Source of the DNA: an uncultured Sporosarcina sp.
GTDB taxonomy: Bacteria; Bacillota; Bacilli; Bacillales_A; Planococcaceae
NCBI GenBank assembly: GCA_947644645.1
Contig: CANSAF010000003.1
Coordinates: 1-64,000 of the forward strand
Direction of reading: 5' to 3'
DNA length: 64,000 bases
In this document: piece by piece, positions 35,956-44,045 of the stretch
How positions within the stretch are numbered: position 1 is the stretch's first letter
Layout of the letters: each line of letters begins with the position of its first letter
Translations under genes and position numbers: made by a program
Notes under the pieces: model-generated
The model's database searches: none
Told to the model about the DNA's origin: nothing
What the model saw: only the letters and a program-made list of their open reading frames with translations

Positions 35956-35984
35956 TTGACATACTGGTATGGGGTATGTTAAAT
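35956..35984 (+). promoter_or_regulatory. copZ promoter with CsoR operator in the spacer
   Basis: TTGACA (35956-35961), a 17-base spacer and TTAAAT. The operator ATACTGGTATGGGGTAT (35961-35977), read on the other strand as ATACCCCATACCAGTAT, fills the spacer, so bound CsoR would block polymerase. Confidence 0.85.
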
Positions 35985-36016
35985 TGGTAATAACAACAAA
36001 ACAGGAGGCGTTCAAT

Positions 36017-36217
36017 ATGAAAGAAATCTTAAAAGTAGAAGGTATGTCATGTAATCACTGTGTGAATTCAATCGAAACGAATGTTGGGGAACTTGCAGGT
36101 GTTTCCTCAGTTAAAGTAGACCTAAATAGTAATGAAGTTTCTGTGGAATTTGATAATGCAGCAACATTGGCTCAAATTAAGGAAACGATTGAAGATCAAG
36201 GCTACGATCTAGTTTAA
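36017..36217 (+). CDS. copZ: CopZ copper chaperone
   Basis: 66 residues, one ferredoxin-like metal-binding domain with the MSCNHCVNSIE Cu(I) site. AGGAGG precedes the ATG at 36017. It delivers Cu(I) to the N-terminal domains of CopA, encoded just downstream. Confidence 0.95.
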   Translation: MKEILKVEGMSCNHCVNSIETNVGELAGVSSVKVDLNSNEVSVEFDNAATLAQIKETIEDQGYDLV

Positions 36218-36313
36218 CATTTAAAAAAGAATGTTCGCTTACACCACTTGGGGGGGATAAGTCGATGGATAGGATTGTACCATATCGGTATAATCTTTCT
36301 TTTTCAAAACTGT

Positions 36314-36330
36314 ATACCCCCACCAAGTAT
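36314..36330 (+). promoter_or_regulatory. CsoR-type operator before copA
   Basis: ATACCCCCACCAAGTAT matches the copZ site ATACCCCATACCAGTAT closely in the same 17-base frame. It lies in the leader just upstream of the copA ribosome site, with a TATAAT at 36290-36295, so copA may have its own CsoR-controlled promoter. Confidence 0.75.
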
Positions 36331-36343
36331 AGGAGGAGAGTAA

Positions 36344-38758
36344 ATGGCTACAACAGAAAAAACATTGCAAATTAATGGTATGACTTGTTCAGCTTGTGCA
36401 AACAGTATCGAAAAAGGTTTGTCGCAAATTGAAGGTGTCGAAAAAGTAAACGTCAACTATGCAATGGAAAGGTCTACGATTGTCTATGACCCTGATAAAA
36501 CCAATGTGAATGAATTTATGGAGAGAGTTGAAAAACTTGGCTATAGTGTCGTTCAAGAAAAAGAAACATTTGATATTTCGGGGATGACTTGCTCGGCATG
36601 CGCAACGAAAATTGAAAAAAGAATTAGTAAAATGGATGGTGTTTCAAGTGCCAACGTCAACTTTGCACTCGAAACAATCGCTGTCGAATATGATAGTAAA
36701 CAAGTTGAAACGACGGATATGATTACAGCTGTTAAGAAAATGGGCTATGAATTAATGCCCAAGCAAGACGGGAAAGACAAGATAGATCATCAAGAAAAAG
36801 AAATCAAAAAGCAGCAGAATAAGTTCATTTTTTCGGCTATTTTAACATTTCCTTTGTTATGGACGATGGTTGCACATTTTGAATTTCTATCGTTTATCTA
36901 CCTGCCCGCAATTTTCATGAATCCGTGGGTACAACTTGCACTTGCAACACCCGTTCAATTCATTGTTGGTGCTCAGTTTTATAAAGGTGCATTTAATTCG
37001 CTTAGAAATAAAAGTGCCAATATGGACGTATTGGTTGCACTTGGTACAAGTGCGGCGTATTTCTACAGTCTCTATTTATCGTTTGAATGGATGAATGCAG
37101 GAAGTGTCGGAGATCCAGGACTGTATTTTGAAGCGGCAGCAGTCATTATTACACTGATCGTATTAGGTAAATTATTTGAAGTGCGTGCAAAAGGAAAAAC
37201 AAGCCAAGCGATTCAAAAATTATTAGGGTTACAAGCAAAAACAGCTAGAGTTTTAAGAGACGGTGTTGAACAAGAGCTACCAATTGAACAAGTCGTCACA
37301 GGGGATACAATCCTTGTTAGGCCTGGAGAAAGTATTCCAGTGGATGGAGAAATTATCGAAGGACGTTCTGCAATTGATGAATCGATGATTACGGGGGAAA
37401 GCATTCCGATTGATAAAATTGCTGGTGACACCGTCATTGGTGCGACCATCAATAAGAATGGTTCATTACAAATTAAAGCGACAAATGTTGGTAAAGATAC
37501 AGCTTTAGCGCAAATTGTAAAAGTGGTTGAGGAAGCACAAGGGTCGAAAGCAGATATTCAACGTTTGGCGGACCGAATTTCGGGTGTTTTTGTGCCGATA
37601 GTTGTTGTTATTGCGATTGCTACATTCTTTATCTGGTATTTCGCAGTTACACCCGGAGATTTACGTTCGGCACTTATTCCAACAATTACGATTTTGGTAA
37701 TTGCTTGTCCGTGTGCGCTAGGTCTGGCAACACCGACGTCGATTATGGCAGGTTCGGGTAGAGCTGCTGAAATGGGTTTACTTTTTAAAGGCGGAGAACA
37801 TTTAGAAAATACACGTTCAATCGATACAGTTGTATTAGATAAAACTGGAACAGTTACAAAAGGAGAACCTGCTTTAACAGATATTACAGTGACAGAGGAT
37901 TTTACAGAAGATGAAGTTTTACAGTTAGTTGCAACAGCCGAAGATCAATCTGAGCATCCATTAGCACAGGCGATTGTCCTTGGCACGAAAGAAAAAGGGC
38001 TATCCCTTCTTGAAGCTACAGATTTTGAAGCATTACCGGGATATGGTATTCGGGCCATTGTTAGTGGTAGAGAAGTATTGGTTGGCACAAGGAAATTGAT
38101 GAAAGAACAAAATATTGCCATTTTAAATTCTGAAGCTTCAATGGAAAAACTTGAACGTGACGGGAAAACAGCGATGCTCATTGCTGTAGATCAACAACTT
38201 GCCGGTGTCATTGCAGTTGCAGATACGGTGAAAGAAACGTCTAAAGAAGCAATTAAACGAATGCAGGAATTGGGTCTGGACGTCATTATGCTAACAGGTG
38301 ACAACCAAAGAACCGCAGAGGCCATTGCTAGCCAAGTCGGTCTATCCCATGTCATCGCAGAAGTGTTACCAGAACAAAAAAGTGATGAAATTAAAAAGCT
38401 ACAAGATCAAGGCAAGAAAGTTGCTATGGTCGGCGATGGTATCAATGATGCACCTGCACTTGCGATGGCAGATATCGGAATGGCTGTCGGAACTGGTACA
38501 GACATTGCGATTGAAGCGGCAGATATTACGCTCATGCGTGGCGATTTAAACAGTGTTGCAGACGCAATTATTATGAGTAGAAAAACAATGCGTAATATTA
38601 AACAAAACTTGTTTTTCGCTTTCTTCTACAACACGGTAGGGATACCGATTGCAGCAATTGGCCTGTTAGCCCCTTGGGTTGCTGGTGCTGCGATGGCGTT
38701 TAGTTCGGTATCGGTTGTGTTGAATGCTTTACGTCTTCAAAAAGTTAATTTGAAGTAA
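36344..38758 (+). CDS. copA: CopA, Cu(I)-exporting P1B-ATPase
   Basis: 804 residues. Two metal-binding domains (C15xxC18 and C83xxC86, both GMTCSACA), then TGES (350-353), the CPC site (C455-P-C457), DKTGT (D499), SEHPLA and GDGINDAPA. The paired N-terminal domains and length equal the Bacillus enzyme. It pumps cytosolic Cu(I) out. It ends at a strong terminator. Confidence 0.97.
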   Translation: MATTEKTLQINGMTCSACANSIEKGLSQIEGVEKVNVNYAMERSTIVYDPDKTNVNEFMERVEKLGYSVVQEKETFDISGMTCSACATKIEKRISKMDGVSSANVNFALETIAVEYDSKQVETTDMITAVKKMGYELMPKQDGKDKIDHQEKEIKKQQNKFIFSAILTFPLLWTMVAHFEFLSFIYLPAIFMNPWVQLALATPVQFIVGAQFYKGAFNSLRNKSANMDVLVALGTSAAYFYSLYLSFEWMNAGSVGDPGLYFEAAAVIITLIVLGKLFEVRAKGKTSQAIQKLLGLQAKTARVLRDGVEQELPIEQVVTGDTILVRPGESIPVDGEIIEGRSAIDESMITGESIPIDKIAGDTVIGATINKNGSLQIKATNVGKDTALAQIVKVVEEAQGSKADIQRLADRISGVFVPIVVVIAIATFFIWYFAVTPGDLRSALIPTITILVIACPCALGLATPTSIMAGSGRAAEMGLLFKGGEHLENTRSIDTVVLDKTGTVTKGEPALTDITVTEDFTEDEVLQLVATAEDQSEHPLAQAIVLGTKEKGLSLLEATDFEALPGYGIRAIVSGREVLVGTRKLMKEQNIAILNSEASMEKLERDGKTAMLIAVDQQLAGVIAVADTVKETSKEAIKRMQELGLDVIMLTGDNQRTAEAIASQVGLSHVIAEVLPEQKSDEIKKLQDQGKKVAMVGDGINDAPALAMADIGMAVGTGTDIAIEAADITLMRGDLNSVADAIIMSRKTMRNIKQNLFFAFFYNTVGIPIAAIGLLAPWVAGAAMAFSSVSVVLNALRLQKVNLK

Positions 38759-38806
38759 TGAATAAAGATGATTTGTACGATTGAAGCAAGTGGAAATATA
38801 AGCATT

Positions 38807-38851
38807 AAAAAGAGTAGGACCGGGAAATTATTCCTGATCCTACTCTTTTCA
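38807..38851 (+). terminator. Terminator after copA
   Basis: AAAAGAGTAGGA pairs with TCCTACTCTTTT around a central CGGGA...TCCTG extension. It can also act on the minus strand for the convergent lipoprotein gene. Confidence 0.88.
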
Positions 38852-38911
38852 TTCTAAAATCGTGAAAAACAATTACGGAACCGCATCCAAAATTGCTTGG
38901 CAGTTATCAGA

Positions 38912-39301
38912 TCATGTGACAATCAGTGTTGACTTCATATCGGCATGTCCCGCCCCACATGGAATATTGCAGTAGATTGTATATTCACCCGGCTCTGTAG
39001 GTGTAAAAGTTGCCTCACCATCACCTTTTATGTCCATATCAAGTTCATCGATAGCAATCCCGTGCATGCCTTCTTCGTTTTTATATGTTATTATAACCTC
39101 CTCGCCAGCCTTGACAGTATATTCACCCTGATCAAATTCAAAATTAATCCCTGTGATATTGATTTCATTGCTGACGGTTGAAGTTTCTGAAGGGGTGGTG
39201 TTCTCTACCTGTCCGGTTGCGTCACTTGAATCTTTTCCACCGCAAGCAGCAAGAACAAACAAAGCACTTAATAAAACTGTTGCCAATAACCATCTTTTCA
39301 A
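38912..39301 (-). CDS. Lipoprotein with a CuA-type cupredoxin domain
   Basis: 129 residues: lipobox LFVLAAC (Cys20), a short Ser/Thr-rich linker, then one cupredoxin fold (about 45-129). The copper loop C111-x3-C115-x3-H119-x2-M122 (CNIPCGAGHADM), with H80 upstream (GMHG), is the dinuclear CuA signature of cytochrome oxidase subunit II and nitrous-oxide reductase. None of the membrane helices of an oxidase subunit are present. GGAGG is placed for a TTG start at 39301. It may carry electrons or copper at the surface; function is not established. Confidence 0.85.
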   Translation of the reverse strand: MKRWLLATVLLSALFVLAACGGKDSSDATGQVENTTPSETSTVSNEINITGINFEFDQGEYTVKAGEEVIITYKNEEGMHGIAIDELDMDIKGDGEATFTPTEPGEYTIYCNIPCGAGHADMKSTLIVT

Positions 39302-39448
39302 AATGAATACCTCCAATTTATTTGGGGATATATTTCCCTATATCCCTCTTATACATAATGATAGCTATCAAATATCCATTATCTATGGAGAAAGTAAGAC
39401 AAAGTCATGACAGTTATTAGTGAGCTAAAGTAGGTGGTTTGTTTTTAT

Positions 39449-39481
39449 GTTCACTTTCCGTTCATAAAAAGATGTTACTAT
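39449..39481 (+). promoter_or_regulatory. Promoter with predicted response-regulator box
   Basis: A direct repeat, GTTCACTTTCCGTTCATAAA (from 39449), is followed by a -10-like TACTAT at 39476-39481. The same arrangement with the same 27-base offset occurs at 41291-41323. It probably marks autoregulation of the two-component operon. Confidence 0.6.
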
Positions 39482-39512
39482 AAAACGTAAATGAATAAGA
39501 GGAGGACGATGA

Positions 39513-40205
39513 ATGAACAAGCAAATCAAAGTTCTCGTCATTGAAGATGATCCTTACATTTGTGAATTGATTATTTTATATGCTGAAAAAAACGGGTATA
39601 TAGTTAGCACAGCCAACGATGGAATGACTGGATTAGAAATGTTTTATGATTGTTCTCCTGATCTTGTTATTTTAGATATTATGATGCCTGAAATGGATGG
39701 TTGGGAAGTTTGCAAGGAAATAAGAAGATTCGATAAAACACCCATTATCATGTTGACTGGGAAAGGCGAAAGTTATGACAAACTTAAAGGTTTCAACCTA
39801 GGAGCAGATGATTACATGGTGAAACCTTTTGATCCAAACGAACTGATGGCACGGATTAATGCGGTGTTGCGGAGAGCTTATCCAATGTTAGGTACAAATG
39901 AGATCATCGCACTCCCCGAATTGAAGATTAATCTTCAACACTACAAGGTGATCTATAAGAAACAGGAAATTGTGCTACCACCAAAAGAAATGGAACTGTT
40001 GTATCTTCTTACCTCACATTCAAATCAAGTCTTCACACGTCAACAGCTGCTGGAAAAAATATGGGGTTTAGATTATGAGGGGGATCCAAGAACAGTTGAT
40101 GTACATATTAAAAGGATCAGGGACAAATTAGGGAATGCCAACGCTTATTGGAGGGTAAAAACGATAAGAGGAGTAGGCTATAAATTTGAGGTGGACAACC
40201 AGTGA
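39513..40205 (+). CDS. OmpR-family response regulator
   Basis: 230 residues: receiver with VIEDDPY, phospho-acceptor in VILDIMMPEMDGWE, MLTGKGE and KPFDPNELMARI, then a winged helix ending TIRGVGYKFEV. AGAGGAGGACG precedes the ATG. It overlaps the kinase gene by four bases. Two predicted binding boxes were found (own promoter and 41.3 kb). Confidence 0.93.
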   Translation: MNKQIKVLVIEDDPYICELIILYAEKNGYIVSTANDGMTGLEMFYDCSPDLVILDIMMPEMDGWEVCKEIRRFDKTPIIMLTGKGESYDKLKGFNLGADDYMVKPFDPNELMARINAVLRRAYPMLGTNEIIALPELKINLQHYKVIYKKQEIVLPPKEMELLYLLTSHSNQVFTRQQLLEKIWGLDYEGDPRTVDVHIKRIRDKLGNANAYWRVKTIRGVGYKFEVDNQ

Positions 40206-41284
40206 TCAAGAAAAACAGTATTTTTGTGAAGCTATTCATCACATATATCGCCATATTAATTGTGTCACATCTTGTTTTTGCTGTCGCTTCCTATTTGTTA
40301 TTTCAGAATAAACTAACCAATATGCACTTAAATCCCGAAGGTTTTAACCAAATGAAATACTTGTTTATCTCGTCTTCGATTATTTCAATAACGATTACAG
40401 GCATATTTACTTATTTCCTTACGAAAAGAATTACCGCCCCACTTCGAGAAATGAATCGGGTTGCCCTTCTTATCGCTAGAGGGAAATTTAATCAGAAAGT
40501 TGATATTAGGACAAGCGACGAGCTTGGCGAATTAGGTGAGACGTTCAATTATATGGCGCATGAGTTGGCTAGCGCAGACCAGATGAGAAAAGATTTTGTC
40601 GCCAATGTTTCCCATGATTTACGCTCCCCTCTTACTTCAATTCATGGATTTGCCAGTGCGTTTCTGGATGATAAAATCCCCGATGCTCGAAAACGTTATT
40701 ATTTTACGATTATGAAAGAACAAACTGAGCGAATGATTAAGCTGGTCAATGATCTTCTCGATATGTCCCAAATCGAATCGGGGCAGTTGGAAATACACCC
40801 TGACCGCTTTAATTTGTCAGAGCTGGTTCGCCAAGTCATGGCTCGTATGGAAACTGAATTTGAAAATAAAAAACTAAATGTGGAATTAATATGTGATGAA
40901 GTAGAAGACATCTACGTATATGCTGACCCGGATCGGATTGATCAAGTAATCGTTAATTTGATTCAAAATGCTGTACACTATTCCAAACACGAGAGTTCTA
41001 TCGAAGTGTTTTTGAAAAAGGAACACCAAGCGGTAGTTTCAATTCGAGATTATGGGCCGGGAATTAGTCAAGAAAACATTCAATCTATTTGGAAACGGTT
41101 TTATAAAATAGATAAGGCCCGAACTAAAAAGGCGGGTACAGGACTAGGCTTGTCCATTGTTAAGCACATATTAGTCCTTCATCAAACCGACATTCAAGTG
41201 GAAAGTGAAGTAGGAAGAGGGACAATCTTTACATTTACACTCCCATTAGCTATGAATAAATCAAATAAACATAGGAATGCATAA
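40202..41284 (+). CDS. Sensor histidine kinase
   Basis: 360 residues, GTG start overlapping the regulator. Two helices (about 9-31 and 55-77) enclose a very short outer segment of about 25 residues. HAMP (TKRITAPLREMNRVALLIARGKF), H-box NVSHDLRSPLTSIHG, N-box VIVNLIQNAVHYS and G-boxes RDYGPGI and GTGLGLSIVK follow. The tiny outer loop suggests sensing within the membrane or through a partner, like CssS- or BceS-type kinases (inference). Confidence 0.93.
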   Translation: MIKKNSIFVKLFITYIAILIVSHLVFAVASYLLFQNKLTNMHLNPEGFNQMKYLFISSSIISITITGIFTYFLTKRITAPLREMNRVALLIARGKFNQKVDIRTSDELGELGETFNYMAHELASADQMRKDFVANVSHDLRSPLTSIHGFASAFLDDKIPDARKRYYFTIMKEQTERMIKLVNDLLDMSQIESGQLEIHPDRFNLSELVRQVMARMETEFENKKLNVELICDEVEDIYVYADPDRIDQVIVNLIQNAVHYSKHESSIEVFLKKEHQAVVSIRDYGPGISQENIQSIWKRFYKIDKARTKKAGTGLGLSIVKHILVLHQTDIQVESEVGRGTIFTFTLPLAMNKSNKHRNA

Positions 41285-41290
41285 TTCTCT

Positions 41291-41323
41291 GTTCATCGTC
41301 CGTTCATAAAAAATTGCTATACT
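41291..41323 (+). promoter_or_regulatory. Second predicted response-regulator box and promoter
   Basis: GTTCATCGTCCGTTCATAAA begins at 41291 and TATACT lies at 41318-41323, matching the box before the regulator gene base for base in most positions and with identical spacing. Confidence 0.6.
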
Positions 41324-41409
41324 GATTGGGCATTAAAAAACGATGAATACAAGGGAGGAAAATATAAAAAAAATCAATATCAAGTCATACGGCAGAGGAG
41401 GATACGAAT

Positions 41410-41592
41410 ATGTCGGATCGCAAATCTACTACGGGTACACCGCGGTGGGTAAAGGTGTCTGGGGTTGTCGTGATTATTTTAGTACTACTTGCTGTTGCAA
41501 TAATGGTTATTAGCGGTGGTGAACATGGTCCTGGTCGTCACATGCCGTCTTCTAGCAATGTGGAACAGGGAGTGAAACAGCAGTGGTCATGA
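41410..41592 (+). CDS. Small single-helix membrane protein
   Basis: 60 residues: a basic N terminus (SDRKSTTGTPRWVK), one long helix (VSGVVVIILVLLAVAIMVI) and a short outer tail with His and Met (GGEHGPGRHMPS). GAGGATACGAAT precedes the ATG. The tail could bind copper. Such proteins are familiar to me from GC-rich bacteria, and base composition here seems higher than in neighbours. It overlaps the next gene and lies behind a predicted response-regulator box. Confidence 0.65.
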   Translation: MSDRKSTTGTPRWVKVSGVVVIILVLLAVAIMVISGGEHGPGRHMPSSSNVEQGVKQQWS

Positions 41593-42080
41593 AACCTGGC
41601 CTACGTAAGTTCGCGCTCACTGCGCATATCACTTGCTCGATTGGTTGGCTTGGCGCGGTCGTTGGATTCCTAGTTCTTGTCATCGCTGCTCTTATAAAAG
41701 GAGATGCCAAGACGGTGCCCGCTGCTTGGATTGCGATGGAGTTGATTGGCTGGTTCGCCATCGTCCCCTTAGCCCTTCTCTCGCTACTGACTGGGCTTGT
41801 TATGTCATTGGGTACTAAGTGGGGCTTAGTAAAGCATTATTGGGTCCTTTTCAAACTACTGCTCACCGCCATAGCCACAACGGTCTTGCTGCTAAATATG
41901 CAGACAGTGAGCTTCCTAGCAGATGTAGCGAAAGAGACGGGAAGTGCCGATCCTAGCGGCTTGTGGGGCGAACTCTTCCACGCCGGGGTAGGTCTACTTG
42001 TGTTGCTCGTAATCATCATACTATCGGTTTACAAGCCAAGAGGCACGACTCCGTTTGGGAAGCGTAAGCAACATAGTTGA
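41583..42080 (+). CDS. Four-helix membrane protein (DUF2269-like)
   Basis: 165 residues, four helices, with conserved His in helix 1 (LTAHITCSIGWLG), WGLVKHYWVLFKL and LFHAGVGLL. This resembles small haem- or copper-related membrane proteins of the DUF2269/CopD-like group. The GTG at 41583 is 12 bases after GGGAG; an ATG two codons later is possible. Codons such as GCG, GTC and CTC are commoner than in surrounding genes, suggesting transfer from a GC-richer source. Function unknown. Confidence 0.65.
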   Translation: MVMKPGLRKFALTAHITCSIGWLGAVVGFLVLVIAALIKGDAKTVPAAWIAMELIGWFAIVPLALLSLLTGLVMSLGTKWGLVKHYWVLFKLLLTAIATTVLLLNMQTVSFLADVAKETGSADPSGLWGELFHAGVGLLVLLVIIILSVYKPRGTTPFGKRKQHS

Positions 42081-42150
42081 TTTAAAATTAATTAGCATTA
42101 GTTAAAATATTTATATATCTTTTTGTGAATGGGCAATATTTTAAGTGAAC

Positions 42151-42185
42151 GGCCGCGTTTGATGTAGAAATGCGGCTTTTTTTGA
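42151..42185 (+). terminator. Terminator after the DUF2269-like gene
   Basis: GGCCGC pairs with GCGGCT over a 15-base loop and is followed by seven or more T. Confidence 0.65.
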
Positions 42186-42375
42186 CCCAATTTCTAAAAT
42201 CCACAGCCGAGATCAGTTTTCGTATCTTTAAATTGCGCAATTCAATTAAGAGATAAATTATTTCGATTTTATCAAATATCTTCTTTCAAACTACTTCACT
42301 GCAATATGCATATTTTTTTCATATTTTCTTGTTACACTAAAAAAGTAATATAGCAGATGAAAGGGGAAATACTTG

Positions 42376-43866
42376 ATGGGAATAAAGATAAAGATTGCCG
42401 CGGCGGCAATTAGTTTATTGGTTATTGGCGGTTGTAGCAATAACAATCCGCAACCTGCCAAGGAAATGGATCAAGACATGGAGGAAATGGATCATTCCAC
42501 TATGGGTGATATGATGGAGGGACATATGAGCCATGATGAGGTGGTAAGTTTAAACGACTCAACAGGGGAAAATGAATTAAAAATCCCTTCTATGCTTGAA
42601 ACTGATAATGAGGATGGAGTCGTATATACGGTTCGAGCACAAAAAGGAAAAACCGAAATATTCGACGGTACTGAATCTACAACGTATGGATATAACGGGT
42701 CGTTTTTAGGGCCGATGCTCCGTTTTGAAAAAGGTGACAAAGTTAAAATTAGAACGATAAACGAACTGGATGAAGAGACGACTTTTCACTGGCATGGATT
42801 GGAAGTATCTGCTGATGCGGATGGTGGACCGCATGATGTGGTTAAGCCGGGAGAAGAAAAGGTGATTGAATTTGAAGTGACACAAGAAGCGTCAACGTTA
42901 TGGTTCCATCCCCATCCAGAGGGGAAAACCGCTGAACAGGTATACAATGGACTTGCGGGATTGATTTATATCGAGGATGAAAATTCGAAAAGCATTGGAT
43001 TGCCAACTGATTATGGGAAGAATGATTTTCCTTTGATTTTCCAAGATCGAATATTTGATGATAAAAAACAATTGAATTTTAGTGCCGCAAAGAATGAAGA
43101 CGGGACAATTGGCGATACCTTACTGATCAACGGGACGTTGAATCCTAAGTTGACTGTAAATAAGGAGAAAGTACGTCTTCGTTTATTAAATGGATCGAAT
43201 GCGAGGAATTACACATTTAAATTGAATACAGGGGATTCTTTTGTTCAAATCGCAACGGATGGCGGTTTCTTGAATGAACCGGTCACTTTAAATGAAGTAA
43301 CACTTACGCCTTCAGAAAGAGCGGAAATCATTGTCGATTTTTCGCAGCTCAATACTTCAAATGACTTGGCGTTGGTAAATGAGGATGGGTCTGTCCTTTT
43401 ACCATTTAAGGTTTCTGATCAAGACGAAGTGATTAGTGGAATTTCAGAAGAGTTGAATGATTTTGTATTGACAGAAGAAGAGAAGAATTTACCAGTCACA
43501 AAGAAAGTGGAACTCTTTGGGATGATGGATATGGTAACGATAAATGGAAAAAAGTTTGATCCGGATAGAATTGACTTCACACAACAGCAAGGGGTTACTG
43601 AAGTGTGGGAAATTTATAATAAACCCGACATGATGGGTGGAATGATTCATCCATTCCACATTCACGGTACGCAATTTAAAATAATCTCCAGAGACGGAGA
43701 AGAGCCACCGGAAAATGAGCAGGGATGGAAGGACACTATCTCAATAAAACCAGATGAGACAGTAAAAATTGCTATACAATTTAAGCATAAGGGTATCTAT
43801 ATGTTCCATTGTCATATTCTTGAACATGAGGATAACGGCATGATGGGACAGGTAAAAGTGGAGTAA
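42376..43866 (+). CDS. Multicopper oxidase lipoprotein (CueO/CotA-like)
   Basis: 496 residues: lipobox LLVIGGC (Cys20), a Met/Asp/His-rich linker (EMDQDMEEMDHSTM), then cupredoxin domains with all four copper motifs: FHWHGLE, WFHPHPEG, HPFHIHGTQF and FHCHILEHEDNGMM. The last holds the type 1 Cys, flanking His and axial Met. It probably oxidises Cu(I) to less toxic Cu(II) at the surface. AAAGGGG precedes the ATG at 42376. It has its own terminator. Confidence 0.94.
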   Translation: MGIKIKIAAAAISLLVIGGCSNNNPQPAKEMDQDMEEMDHSTMGDMMEGHMSHDEVVSLNDSTGENELKIPSMLETDNEDGVVYTVRAQKGKTEIFDGTESTTYGYNGSFLGPMLRFEKGDKVKIRTINELDEETTFHWHGLEVSADADGGPHDVVKPGEEKVIEFEVTQEASTLWFHPHPEGKTAEQVYNGLAGLIYIEDENSKSIGLPTDYGKNDFPLIFQDRIFDDKKQLNFSAAKNEDGTIGDTLLINGTLNPKLTVNKEKVRLRLLNGSNARNYTFKLNTGDSFVQIATDGGFLNEPVTLNEVTLTPSERAEIIVDFSQLNTSNDLALVNEDGSVLLPFKVSDQDEVISGISEELNDFVLTEEEKNLPVTKKVELFGMMDMVTINGKKFDPDRIDFTQQQGVTEVWEIYNKPDMMGGMIHPFHIHGTQFKIISRDGEEPPENEQGWKDTISIKPDETVKIAIQFKHKGIYMFHCHILEHEDNGMMGQVKVE

Positions 43867-43944
43867 ACTTTAATTCATCTTTTATGAAAATTGGTGAAGT
43901 TTACACTGAAACATGTGGGGAAATGATATGTAATTCGTTATTAA

Positions 43945-43985
43945 AGCAGCTAGTGTGTATTAGTTCACACTGGCTGTTTTAAAAT
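43945..43985 (+). terminator. Terminator after the multicopper oxidase
   Basis: AGCAGCTAGTGTG pairs with CACACTGGCTGTTTT with one or two mismatches, ending in a T run. Confidence 0.8.
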
Positions 43986-44045
43986 TAAAATTTATAGTTA
44001 TATAAAAAATGAATGTATTTATTCTTTCTGAAGGTGGGCTACATT

